Source: Caulobacterales bacterium (GTDB lineage: Bacteria > Pseudomonadota > Alphaproteobacteria > Caulobacterales > Caulobacteraceae). Taken from it: 64,000 nucleotides of DNA. The position numbers and the translations under genes were made by a program. How positions within the stretch are numbered: the stretch's first letter is position 1; each line of letters opens with the position of its first letter. The notes below the pieces were generated by a model. The model worked only from the letters and a program-made list of their open reading frames with translations. It was not told where the DNA came from and searched no databases. Location: positions 558,001 to 622,000 of the forward strand of contig JAFLCS010000001.1 in NCBI GenBank assembly GCA_017302105.1, in the 5' to 3' direction. Below, piece after piece: positions 44,382 through 52,522 of this stretch.

Positions 44382-45652
44382 GGTGAAACCTCTTGGACGT
44401 CGGCTTCAAGGCCCAGGGCCCCCGAGAGAAGCGCGAGGGAAAAATTGGCTTGGCGTGTGGAGGCGCCGGAAAGGCGTGCGCGGCGCAGGTCGGCCTCGAT
44501 CAGACAGGCGTGGCGCAGGTCGGCCCCGGAAAGGTCCGCACCCCTCAGGACGGCCCCGGTCAGATCCGCCGCCAGAAGCCGGTCATGTCCAATCAGCAGA
44601 GGCCCTAGCTGGGCCTCGCGCAGGTCGGCCCCGTTGAAGCGTGCGCCGGCCAGGCGGGCGCCGCGAAGATCGGCCCCCCGCAGGCGGCAGGCCCGCAGGT
44701 CGGCCCCTTCGAGGTGCGCGCCCTGCAGCTTCACACCCTCCATGTCGAGGCCATAGAAGACCGCCCGCCGGGCCGACAACGCCGTCAGGTTGAACCCTGA
44801 CACGGACTCCAGCAACCGCAGGTCCAGATCGTCGAACACCGAGGGGCTGCCTTCGGCACCGGACGTCTCGCACCATCGCGCATGGGCTCCCAGGCGTTCG
44901 GCCGCGACCTGCGGCGAAACATTGTCCAGGCTGGAACTCTTGTCGGTCAGAACGCCGGTCAGATCGGCTCCGTCAGTCCGCCAGGCCTCGGTCTTGACGC
45001 CGATCAGGACCGCGTCGGTCAGGTCGGCTCCCGACAAATCGGCCCCCGACAGATCGGCACCGGCCAGGTCAACGCCCGTCAGAGTCGCCTGTTTCAGGTT
45101 GGCGCGAACCAGCTTGCAATCCCGCATGACCGCATCGGTGAAGTCGGCCTGGACCGCGATGATGCCGGCCATCTTGGAGCGTTCGAGATTGGCCCCGACC
45201 AGAGAGACCCCCTGGGCGTCGGATGGCCGACCGTCGGGTTTGAGAACGCGAAAGCCGCCCCGCGAATCGGCGGTTGCCAGGGTTCCTTCGCGCAAATCAG
45301 CCTCAAACAGGTCCGCCCCCGACAGATTGGCGCCGCGCAGGCAGGCACCGCGCAGATCGGTACGACGCAGGCTGGCCTCGGACAGATCTGCCTCGCGCAG
45401 ATCCGCGCCAAAGAAGACGGCGTTGTCCAGCCGCGTCCCGGCCAGGTTGCAGCCGACGAGAACGGCCCCGGAAAAATCGGCATCGGTCAGGCTTCGCCCG
45501 GACAGGTCCAGCCCTGAAAGGTCGGCTCGAGCGAACACGGCCCGGGCCCCGCCCGGCCGTGCCTTCCACAGCCGCTCGTGCCGAGCACAGATGGCGTCGG
45601 CTTCGGCCTGGGTCAGGCGCGCGGGCTGTTCGCTGAACGAGCGGGCTTGCAT
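44378..45652 (-). CDS. Pentapeptide-repeat protein, first of a tandem pair
   Basis: A 424-residue relative of the next gene, with the same order: short N-terminal helix (LTQAEADAICARHERLWKAR), repeat block, linker (NVSPQVAAERLGAHARWCET), second repeat block (GADLRGARLAGARFNGADLR). It has matching L-D-S-G-R-S/R-L-x-D-A-D-F openings, so the pair arose by duplication. An alternative ATG at 45670 adds six residues. It is preceded by 48 bp after the deaminase gene on the same strand. Its function is not known. Confidence 0.88.
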   Translation of the reverse strand: MQARSFSEQPARLTQAEADAICARHERLWKARPGGARAVFARADLSGLDLSGRSLTDADFSGAVLVGCNLAGTRLDNAVFFGADLREADLSEASLRRTDLRGACLRGANLSGADLFEADLREGTLATADSRGGFRVLKPDGRPSDAQGVSLVGANLERSKMAGIIAVQADFTDAVMRDCKLVRANLKQATLTGVDLAGADLSGADLSGADLTDAVLIGVKTEAWRTDGADLTGVLTDKSSSLDNVSPQVAAERLGAHARWCETSGAEGSPSVFDDLDLRLLESVSGFNLTALSARRAVFYGLDMEGVKLQGAHLEGADLRACRLRGADLRGARLAGARFNGADLREAQLGPLLIGHDRLLAADLTGAVLRGADLSGADLRHACLIEADLRRARLSGASTRQANFSLALLSGALGLEADVQEVSP

Positions 45653-45700
45653 AGCCTGTGAAGCTAGCATTCAGCGGTTAAGGAACCCTCGATAACGGGG

Positions 45701-46324
45701 TTAATCGCGGGCCAGCAGACCTTCGGCCTCGAGCGCCTCGGCCAGGGCCCCTTCAGGTACCCAGACCCGCATATAGCCGGCCTCTCCCAGGCGCCGAAGT
45801 TCCGCTTCCAGATCGGCACTGGGGGAGGCGGCGAAGCGGGCATCGAACCCGACCCCGTCGGCGCTGATCCGTACCATCGGTCGGCCGGTCTTCAGGCGGT
45901 TCAGATAGCCCTCGGCCAAAATGGCGGCGTCTGCGGCCATCAGTCCGATTTCAACGTCCAGCCCCGCCGCCCTCAGACGCTCGACCCCCCGTCCGGCTGC
46001 GAACGGTGACGGGTCTTGCGAGGCGATCACGACGCGCGAAACGCCGGCATCGATCAGACGTTGGGCGCAGGACGCCCGGCCTGACGAACGGGCCCCGCAG
46101 GGCTCCATGGTGACATAGGCCGTCGCCCCGCGGGCGTCGTCTCCGGCCAGGGGAAGGGCCTGTTCCTCGGCGTGCGGCCGGCCGCCGTTGGCCGTGGCCC
46201 CTTCGGCCAGTAGCTTGCCGTCCTTGACCAGCACGCAGCCGACCGGCGGATTGGGGGCCGTGTGGCCGAGCTGGGTGGTCGCCAGCGCGATGGCGCGGGC
46301 CATGAAGGTCTGGTCCGTGCTCAT
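45701..46324 (-). CDS. RibD-type pyrimidine deaminase lacking a full reductase domain
   Basis: A 207-residue protein with the zinc deaminase core of RibD: APNPPVGCVLVKDGK, GGRPHAEEQAL (zinc His and proton-shuttle Glu) and EPCGARSSGRASCAQRL (two zinc Cys). Full RibD has about 360 residues with a C-terminal reductase; here only about 60 residues follow. It would deaminate the pyrimidine intermediate of riboflavin synthesis or a related substrate. The start overlaps the gpmA stop (ATGA). Confidence 0.78.
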   Translation of the reverse strand: MSTDQTFMARAIALATTQLGHTAPNPPVGCVLVKDGKLLAEGATANGGRPHAEEQALPLAGDDARGATAYVTMEPCGARSSGRASCAQRLIDAGVSRVVIASQDPSPFAAGRGVERLRAAGLDVEIGLMAADAAILAEGYLNRLKTGRPMVRISADGVGFDARFAASPSADLEAELRRLGEAGYMRVWVPEGALAEALEAEGLLARD

Positions 46325-47034
46325 GGAATCGCCGGCAGGGCCTGGGCCCGCTCCTGATCCAGATATCGGGCCGCGACCGGCTTGAGCTGATCGCTCAGCT
46401 CGATCACCAGTGGGTTGCCGGTCGGGATCTCGACATTGACGATGTCGGCGTCCGAGACGTCGAACAGGTGTTTGACGATGGCGCGCAGGGAATTGCCGTG
46501 CGCCGCGACCATCAGGTTCCTGCCCTCATCGAGGCGCGGCGCAATCGCCGCCTCCCAATAGGGGAGGACCCGCTCCAGCGTGATTTTCAGGCTTTCGGTG
46601 GCCGGCACCTCGGCTCCCTGATAGCGGCGGTCCGAGGACAGGTCGTAGTCCGACCCGGCGGCCAGCGGCGGTGGCGGTATGTCATAGCTTCGCCGCCAGA
46701 TCTTGACCTGGTCCTCGCCGTGCTTGGCCATGGTCTCGGCCTTGTCCAGGCCGGTCAGCGCCCCGTAATGGCGCTCGTTCAAGCGCCAGTTCTTGGTGAC
46801 CGGCACCCAGCTCTGACCCGCCGCATCCAGCGCCAGATTGTTGGTCCGGATCGCGCGGGTCTGGACCGAGGTGAAGGCCTCGTCGATCTCGAGCCCTTCG
46901 GCCGCGATCAACTGGCCACCCTTGCGGGCCTGGGCTTCGCCTGTCTCGGTCAGGTCGACGTCGACCCAGCCGGTGAAGCGGTTCTCAAGGTTCCACTGGC
47001 TCTGGCCGTGGCGCAGTAGGATCAGGATCGGCAT
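46321..47034 (-). CDS. gpmA: 2,3-Bisphosphoglycerate-dependent phosphoglycerate mutase
   Basis: A 237-residue dPGM that interconverts 3- and 2-phosphoglycerate in glycolysis. The phosphohistidine is in ILLRHGQSQWNLENRFTGW (His9), with NERHYGALTGLDKAE and MVAAHGNSLRAIVKHL completing the active site. Length is close to the family norm. It is followed by the deaminase with a 4-bp overlap, an operon of functionally unrelated genes. Confidence 0.95.
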   Translation of the reverse strand: MPILILLRHGQSQWNLENRFTGWVDVDLTETGEAQARKGGQLIAAEGLEIDEAFTSVQTRAIRTNNLALDAAGQSWVPVTKNWRLNERHYGALTGLDKAETMAKHGEDQVKIWRRSYDIPPPPLAAGSDYDLSSDRRYQGAEVPATESLKITLERVLPYWEAAIAPRLDEGRNLMVAAHGNSLRAIVKHLFDVSDADIVNVEIPTGNPLVIELSDQLKPVAARYLDQERAQALPAIP

Positions 47035-47137
47035 CCCGGCTCCGATGTCGTGTCAGTTGGCACGGGGCTAGGCCCCATGTTGCGGCGCGTCAAGCGTCGG
47101 CTTGGACGCGGCGCGCGGCGCGCGCTATAGCGCGGTC

Positions 47138-47269
47138 ATGTCGGATCGGCTCTTCTATGCTCTGGTGGCGGTCGCCGCCGTCGCCCTGATCGCCACGGCG
47201 GTGATGTGGCCCCAGCGGCCCGGTCGCTCGCCCGGCAATCTTTCGTCGGTGGCCGAGGCCTCGCAATGA
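47138..47269 (+). CDS. 43-residue membrane peptide upstream of kdsD
   Basis: The frame ATG(47138)-TGA(47269) encodes MSDRLFYALVAVAAVALIAT, continuing VMWPQRPGRS, then a short polar tail. It has one membrane helix. The stop overlaps the kdsD ATG (ATGA at 47266-47269), so translational coupling is likely. Composition and placement look genuine, but there is no clear ribosome site and no known family. Confidence 0.55.
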   Translation: MSDRLFYALVAVAAVALIATAVMWPQRPGRSPGNLSSVAEASQ

Positions 47270-48216
47270 CGGCGGCCGTCGAGGTCGGTCAGCGGGTTTT
47301 GCGCACTGAGGCCGAGGCCCTGATCGCCATGGCCGATGGTCTGGGCAAGCCTTTCGCGCACGCAGTCGAGACCCTGGCGGGGCTGTCGGGCCGGGTGATC
47401 TGTACCGGCGTCGGCAAGTCGGGCCACGTCGCCCGCAAGATTGCCGCCACGCTCGCCTCGACCGGGCGTCCGGCGATGTTTGTACACGCCACCGAAGCCA
47501 GCCACGGCGATCTGGGCATGATCGGGCCGGACGATGCCGTCTTGGCCCTGTCGAAATCCGGCGAAACGCGAGAGCTGGCCGATGTGATCGCCTATGCCAA
47601 GCGCTTTGGTGCGCCGCTGATCGGCATGACTGCATACGCCGACAGTGCGCTGGGCCGCCAGTCCGATATTCTGCTGCTCCTGCCCACCGCCCCCGAGGCA
47701 ACCGGGCAGGTCGATGCGCCGACGACCTCAACCACGCTTCAGATTGCGCTGGGAGACGCCCTGGCGGTGGCCCTGCTCGAGCGCGCCGGCTTCACGGCCC
47801 AGGACTTCCGCATTTTCCATCCGGGCGGCAAGCTGGGGGCGATGCTGCGCACCGTCGGCGACCTGATGCACGGGGCTGCGGAACTGCCGATGGTCGGGCA
47901 GGACGCCTCCATGCAGAGCGCCTTGCTGGTGATGAGTGAGAAACGCTTCGGCTCGGTCGCCGTGGTCGATGCTGACGGTCTGCTGGTCGGGATGATCACC
48001 GACGGCGATCTACGCCGGCACATGGACGGGCTGCTGGGCCATACCGCCGGCGAGGTGATGACCCGAGGGCCGCGCACCGTTCAGGCCGGAACCCTGGCGG
48101 CCGAGGCGCTCAAGCTGATGAACGAGGCCCGGATCACCGTGCTGTTCGTGGTCGACGAGGGACGACCGGCCGGCATCCTGCACGTCCACGACCTGCTCAG
48201 GGCCGGGGTGATCTAG
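47266..48216 (+). CDS. kdsD: Arabinose-5-phosphate isomerase (KpsF/GutQ family)
   Basis: A 316-residue enzyme converting ribulose-5-phosphate to arabinose-5-phosphate, the first step of the KDO branch for lipopolysaccharide. An SIS domain (about 30-170) contains ICTGVGKSGHVARKIAATLA, EASHGDLGMI and LSKSGETREL. Two CBS domains follow (VMSEKRFGSVAVVDADGLLV, and RITVLFVVDEGRPAGILHVH). The start overlaps the small upstream peptide gene; an upstream ATG at 47206 is unsupported. Confidence 0.93.
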   Translation: MTAAVEVGQRVLRTEAEALIAMADGLGKPFAHAVETLAGLSGRVICTGVGKSGHVARKIAATLASTGRPAMFVHATEASHGDLGMIGPDDAVLALSKSGETRELADVIAYAKRFGAPLIGMTAYADSALGRQSDILLLLPTAPEATGQVDAPTTSTTLQIALGDALAVALLERAGFTAQDFRIFHPGGKLGAMLRTVGDLMHGAAELPMVGQDASMQSALLVMSEKRFGSVAVVDADGLLVGMITDGDLRRHMDGLLGHTAGEVMTRGPRTVQAGTLAAEALKLMNEARITVLFVVDEGRPAGILHVHDLLRAGVI

Positions 48217-48218
48217 GC

Positions 48219-48665
48219 CTAGGTGCCCGGAATGATCCGCTCGCCCGTCTCGGTGTCGCGCATACGGAATTCAAAATCGAGGTCCGGGGTCTGGCCGACC
48301 TCATAGGTGATCTTCTGGCGCACGACGTTGCCGGGCCCGAAGACCAGGACCTTGGGCTTGAGTTGATACAGGTCGCCCGGCTCGACGAAGGTCGAGGCGG
48401 CGATGATAACCTCGTCACCCTTCTGGCAGGTCCGCGCCGCCGCTCCGTTCAGGACGCAGCAGCCCGAGCCCGGCTCGCCGTGGATGACGTAGGTTTCGAT
48501 GCGCGCGCCAGAGTTCTTGTTCCAGATCTCGACGAACTCCATCGGATAGATGCCCGCTTCCTGGCACAGCAGTGGATCCAGGGTGATCGAGCCCTGATAG
48601 TGCAGGTCGGCACCGGTCACGGTCATGCCGTGCAACTTGGCGCGAAGGACGCGGATCTTGCTCAT
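48219..48665 (-). CDS. panD: Aspartate 1-decarboxylase
   Basis: A 148-residue pyruvoyl enzyme making beta-alanine for pantothenate. The autocleavage site is Gly25-Ser26 in LHYQGSITLDPLL; Tyr23 precedes it. The substrate Arg and NGAAARTCQKGDEVIIAAS block are typical. The tail after about 125 is longer than in E. coli. It is divergent from panB-panC; the 140 bp between them must hold both promoters. Confidence 0.95.
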   Translation of the reverse strand: MSKIRVLRAKLHGMTVTGADLHYQGSITLDPLLCQEAGIYPMEFVEIWNKNSGARIETYVIHGEPGSGCCVLNGAAARTCQKGDEVIIAASTFVEPGDLYQLKPKVLVFGPGNVVRQKITYEVGQTPDLDFEFRMRDTETGERIIPGT

Positions 48666-48805
48666 GTCGGGCCAGAATATGGGGAGGGGAGGGGGCGCTT
48701 CCTAGCTGAAGGCGGCCGAAAAGTCCCGCGATTTGTTGTGCGGGTGCGAAGGGGAACGGGTCGTGCCATATAGGGGAGAACCCCGCTCCCCCCGGAGGCA
48801 CCGTC

Positions 48806-49654
48806 ATGCGGACGACCACATTCGATCTCATCAAGCGCAAGACCGAAGGCCGCCGCTGGGCCATGCTGACCGCCTATGACTATTCATCGGGCCTGATCGC
48901 CGAGGCAGCGGGCGTTCCGGTGCTGCTGGTCGGGGATTCGATGGGCAATGTCGTGCATGGACGCGGCGACACCCTGTCGGTGACGGTCAATGACATCGTG
49001 CGGGCGAGCCAGTCGGTGGTGCGGGGCACCCAGACCGCCCTGGTCGTGGCGGATATGCCGTTTCTTTCGTTCCGCGATGAGGCATCGGCAATCGCCAATG
49101 CCGGGCGGATGATGAGCGAAGGCGGGGCCGGAGCGGTCAAGATGGAAGGCGGCGGAGCCGTCGTGCCGATCGTGCGGCGACTGGTCGATCTGGGCATTCC
49201 GGTGATGGCGCATCTGGGTTTCACGCCGCAGTCGGCCGGAACCATCGGGCTGAAGGTTCAGGCCAAGGACGCGGCCGGAGCCGCCGCCCTGATTGCCGAC
49301 GCCGAGGCGTTGCAGGCGGCCGGGGCCTTCGCCCTGGTGCTGGAACTGGTGCCGGCCCAGCTGGCCGCCGAGGTTTCGCGGCGGCTGAGCATTCCGGTGA
49401 TCGGGATTGGGGCGGGACCGGACTGCGACGCCCAGGTCCAGGTCTGGCACGATCTGCTGGGTCTGTTCGACGGCCGCTCGCCGCGCCACGCCAAACGCTT
49501 CGCCGAAATTGGTCAGGCCATGCGCGAGGCCGTGGCCACCTATGTCGGAGAGGTCGAGAGCGGGGCCTTCCCGACTGACGCCCAGTCGTCGCGCAAGATG
49601 GAGGACGGGGCCCTGGACGAGGCCCTGGGTACGATCTACGGCGCGGGCGGGTAA
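48806..49654 (+). CDS. panB: 3-Methyl-2-oxobutanoate hydroxymethyltransferase
   Basis: A 282-residue TIM-barrel enzyme that adds a hydroxymethyl group from methylene-tetrahydrofolate to 2-oxoisovalerate. Signatures are MLTAYDYSSGLIAEAAGVPV, GDSMGNVVHGRGDTL, KMEGGGAVVP and VMAHLGFTPQSAG. The ATG at 48806 follows GGAGG. It overlaps panC by 1 bp (TAATG), so the two are coupled. Confidence 0.95.
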   Translation: MRTTTFDLIKRKTEGRRWAMLTAYDYSSGLIAEAAGVPVLLVGDSMGNVVHGRGDTLSVTVNDIVRASQSVVRGTQTALVVADMPFLSFRDEASAIANAGRMMSEGGAGAVKMEGGGAVVPIVRRLVDLGIPVMAHLGFTPQSAGTIGLKVQAKDAAGAAALIADAEALQAAGAFALVLELVPAQLAAEVSRRLSIPVIGIGAGPDCDAQVQVWHDLLGLFDGRSPRHAKRFAEIGQAMREAVATYVGEVESGAFPTDAQSSRKMEDGALDEALGTIYGAGG

Positions 49655-50511
49655 TGAGGGTCGTTTCCACGCTTGAGGAGCTGCGTCCGGCACGTAGGGC
49701 CCTGCCCAGCCTGGGTTTTGTGCCGACCATGGGCTTCTTGCACGAGGGGCATCTGACGCTGGTGCGCGCGGCCAAGGCCCGGATGGGGGCCGTCGCCTGT
49801 TCGATCTTCGTCAACCCGACCCAGTTCGCGCCAAGCGAGGATCTGGCCCGCTATCCGCGCGATCTGGAGCGGGATCTGGCCCTGCTGGAGGCGGCGGGCT
49901 GTGATCTGGTGTTCGCGCCCGCTCCCGAGACCGTCTATCCGCCTGGCTTCTCGACCCGGATCGAGGTCGAGGGGGTGACGGCCCCGCTGGAAGGGGCGGT
50001 GCGTCCGGGGCATTTCTCGGGCGTGGCGACGGTGGTGACCAAGCTGTTCAACATGGTCCAGCCGGACGCGGCCTGGTTTGGCCAGAAGGACGCGCAGCAG
50101 TGCGCCGTGATCCGCCGCATGGCCCGTGATCTGGACTTGCCGGTTGAGATCGTGGTGGCCGAGACCGTGCGCGAGCCGGACGGCTTGGCGATGTCCAGCC
50201 GCAACGTCTATCTGGCCACCGATGAGCGTCAGGCGGCGCTGTGTCTGATCGAGGCGCTGCGGGCGGCGGCGGCGGCGTTCGACGCAGGCGAACGCGACGC
50301 TGCGGTCCTGCGCGCGGCGATGTCACAGGTGCTGGCGGCCGAGCCGATGGCGCGCCCCGACTATGTCTCCATCGCCGATCCGGACACCCTGGCCGAGCTG
50401 GACGCGATCGATGCGCGCGGAGCGGTGGCGTCGCTGGCGGTGCGGATCGGCAGGACCCGCCTGATCGACAATCTGCTGTTCGGCGAGGCGCGTCAGAAGT
50501 GGCTGAGATAG
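49654..50511 (+). CDS. panC: Pantothenate synthetase
   Basis: A 285-residue ATP-dependent ligase joining pantoate and beta-alanine. Motifs are VPTMGFLHEGHLTLVRAAKA (HxGH ATP site), FGQKDAQQCAVIRRM and AMSSRNVYLATDERQ. It completes the local pan set. Its 3' end overlaps the convergent SDR gene by 19 bp. Confidence 0.95.
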   Translation: MRVVSTLEELRPARRALPSLGFVPTMGFLHEGHLTLVRAAKARMGAVACSIFVNPTQFAPSEDLARYPRDLERDLALLEAAGCDLVFAPAPETVYPPGFSTRIEVEGVTAPLEGAVRPGHFSGVATVVTKLFNMVQPDAAWFGQKDAQQCAVIRRMARDLDLPVEIVVAETVREPDGLAMSSRNVYLATDERQAALCLIEALRAAAAAFDAGERDAAVLRAAMSQVLAAEPMARPDYVSIADPDTLAELDAIDARGAVASLAVRIGRTRLIDNLLFGEARQKWLR

Positions 50512-51242
50512 CCGCCGTCGACTACCAGCACATGGCCGGTGACATAGCTGGCGGCGTCTGACGCCAGGAAGACCGCGGCCCCTGCGATTTCATGGGGTTC
50601 GCCCCAACGTCCTGTTGCGGTGCGCCGCGCCAGCCAGGCGGCGACGTCAGGATCGGCGGCATAGTCGGCATTGGCCTCGGTGCGGAAATAGCCCGGGGCG
50701 ATGGCGTTGACCGAGACGCCCTTGGGGCCAAGCTCGGCCGCCAGGCCGCGCGTCAGGGCGTCCAGCCCGCCCTTGGCCATGGTGTAGGCTGCATCGCCGG
50801 CACGCGCGATCGGTCCGGCGATGGAGGTCAGATTGATGACCCGTCCGCCCGGGCCCATCCGCGCGGCGGCTTCCCGGCTGATGAGGAAGGCCGAGATCAG
50901 ATTGACCTCGATCATTTTGCGCACCGACGCCATGTCGAACTCGGCCAGTGGTCTGCGATCGCGCATCCCAACCGCATTGACCAGAACGTCCAGACGTTCC
51001 AGCCGCTGAACCGCAGCGCGGGTCGCGGCCTCATCGGCCAGGTCGAAGGGCCAGGGCTGGGCCGTGCCGCCGGCCTCCTGGATCTGAGCGGCCGCCGTCT
51101 CCAGAGGGGCCACGGTGCGTCCGCCCAGCCGTACATCGGCCCCTGCCGCCGCCAGGGCGATGGCGATTTCCTTGCCGAGCCCACGACCGGCTCCCGTCAC
51201 CAGGGCGATCTTGCCGGTCAGGTCAAAGGGCGATCGGATCAT
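50493..51242 (-). CDS. Short-chain dehydrogenase/reductase family oxidoreductase
   Basis: A 249-residue classical SDR. The cofactor motif TGAGRGLGKEIA, catalytic Ser in INLTSIAGPIA, and YxxxK in AAYTMAKGGLDALT are all intact. The sequence is close to gluconate 5-dehydrogenase/3-oxoacyl reductase types (SVNAIAPGYFRTEANADYAA); the substrate is not decided. The start at 51242 is normal. It is divergent from lspA. Confidence 0.88.
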   Translation of the reverse strand: MIRSPFDLTGKIALVTGAGRGLGKEIAIALAAAGADVRLGGRTVAPLETAAAQIQEAGGTAQPWPFDLADEAATRAAVQRLERLDVLVNAVGMRDRRPLAEFDMASVRKMIEVNLISAFLISREAAARMGPGGRVINLTSIAGPIARAGDAAYTMAKGGLDALTRGLAAELGPKGVSVNAIAPGYFRTEANADYAADPDVAAWLARRTATGRWGEPHEIAGAAVFLASDAASYVTGHVLVVDGGYLSHF

Positions 51243-51341
51243 CGCTCGGCCTTATCTCGTTCCTTCCAAAGGTGCCAACCCCTTTGCCTTTCGACCCGAT
51301 TGGCCTTAACCGGCTGGCTGGCCTGAATCGACGGAGTGCCC

Positions 51342-51854
51342 ATGGCCCTGATGCCCCTTAGAAAGACGACGCTCCTGGCCTTTGCCGTGGCGGTGGCGGC
51401 GGTCATTCTGGACCAGTTGAGCAAATGGTGGGTCCTCACTGGGCTTGGGATGAGCCTGGGCCAGACGATCGAGATCAGCCGCATCTTTGACCTGACCTTT
51501 ACCCTCAATACGGGTGTCAGCTTCGGAATGTTCTCGGGCGGCGAGGCGCGCTGGCTGCTCACCGGCTTTTCTTTGGTCGTGGCGGGGGCCATGTCCTGGT
51601 GGGCCTTGCAGGCCCAGCGCCGCCTATTTGCCGTCGCGGTCGGCCTGATCATCGGTGGGGCGCTCGGCAATGTCATTGATCGGATCCTGATCGGGGCGGT
51701 TGTCGATTTCCTCGACTTTTCGGGCCTGGGATTTCCGTGGATCTTCAACATTGCCGATACCGCGATCTCCGTTGGCGTCGGCCTCCTTATTCTCGACAGT
51801 TTCCTGAGCGAGCGTGCGGCCCAGCCTGTTGGCTCAGAGAGCCAAACAGAGTAA
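51342..51854 (+). CDS. lspA: Lipoprotein signal peptidase (signal peptidase II)
   Basis: A 170-residue four-helix inner-membrane aspartyl protease that cleaves prolipoproteins after lipidation. Catalytic Asp residues are in GALGNVIDRILIG and FNIADTAISVG; VILDQLSKWWV and LNTGVSFGMFSG are also conserved. GGAG before 51342 supports this ATG. The many lipoproteins in this window are its likely substrates, including the next gene. Confidence 0.95.
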   Translation: MALMPLRKTTLLAFAVAVAAVILDQLSKWWVLTGLGMSLGQTIEISRIFDLTFTLNTGVSFGMFSGGEARWLLTGFSLVVAGAMSWWALQAQRRLFAVAVGLIIGGALGNVIDRILIGAVVDFLDFSGLGFPWIFNIADTAISVGVGLLILDSFLSERAAQPVGSESQTE

Positions 51855-51908
51855 CCGTCTGTCTGAAAGACGTCTGCCCGGCTTCGGGCGACATGACCGG
51901 AGTTGTCC

Positions 51909-52460
51909 ATGCGTGGTTCGCGCGTCGCCGTATTGATCGTGGCCGGAACGGCCCTCGTCGGCCTGTCCGCCTGCAACACCCTCAGGGGAGCTGCCGGCAT
52001 GAGCCGGGTCACCCCGGACGAATTCCGGGTGGTTTCGATTGCGCCGCTGACCGTGCCGCCGGACTATGCGCTGCGTCCGCCGACGCCGGGTGAGCCTCGG
52101 CCGCAGGAACTGGACCCGACCTCTTCCGCGCGCGACATCCTGCTGGGTGCCCGCGAAGGCGCGGTACGGTCGCCGACCGAACAGGCCCTGGTCGACGCGG
52201 CCGGTGCCGATCAGGCTGATCCTCTGGCGCGCTTTGTGATCGACGATGAGTTCGGCGATCTGGCCCACAAGGACGAGAGTTGGGCCCAGCGTCTGATGTT
52301 CTGGCGCAGCGATGATCCCTCCACCCAGACCGCCTCGACGACGGCGGGCAATCTGGTGATCGACCCGGTTCGCGAGCAGGAGCGCCTGCAGGCCCTGACG
52401 GGCGGCCAGGCCGTTGTCATCCAGCGTGAGAATTCGGGCTTCAAACTGCCGGGTCTCTGA
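51909..52460 (+). CDS. DUF3035-type lipoprotein
   Basis: A 183-residue predicted lipoprotein: signal MRGSRVAVLIVAGTALVGLSAC with Cys22, then MSRVTPDEFRVVSIAPLTVP, the start of the DUF3035 family. The rest is Pro/Arg/Asp-rich with APLTVPPDYALRPPTPGEP. It lies 54 bp behind lspA, a conserved alphaproteobacterial arrangement as I recall it. Function is unknown. Confidence 0.8.
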   Translation: MRGSRVAVLIVAGTALVGLSACNTLRGAAGMSRVTPDEFRVVSIAPLTVPPDYALRPPTPGEPRPQELDPTSSARDILLGAREGAVRSPTEQALVDAAGADQADPLARFVIDDEFGDLAHKDESWAQRLMFWRSDDPSTQTASTTAGNLVIDPVREQERLQALTGGQAVVIQRENSGFKLPGL

Positions 52461-52522
52461 ACCTTCGGGTCCGTCTGACAGGACTGATGCCGTCAGCGCG
52501 CTGAACGGCTAACATCCGATTC

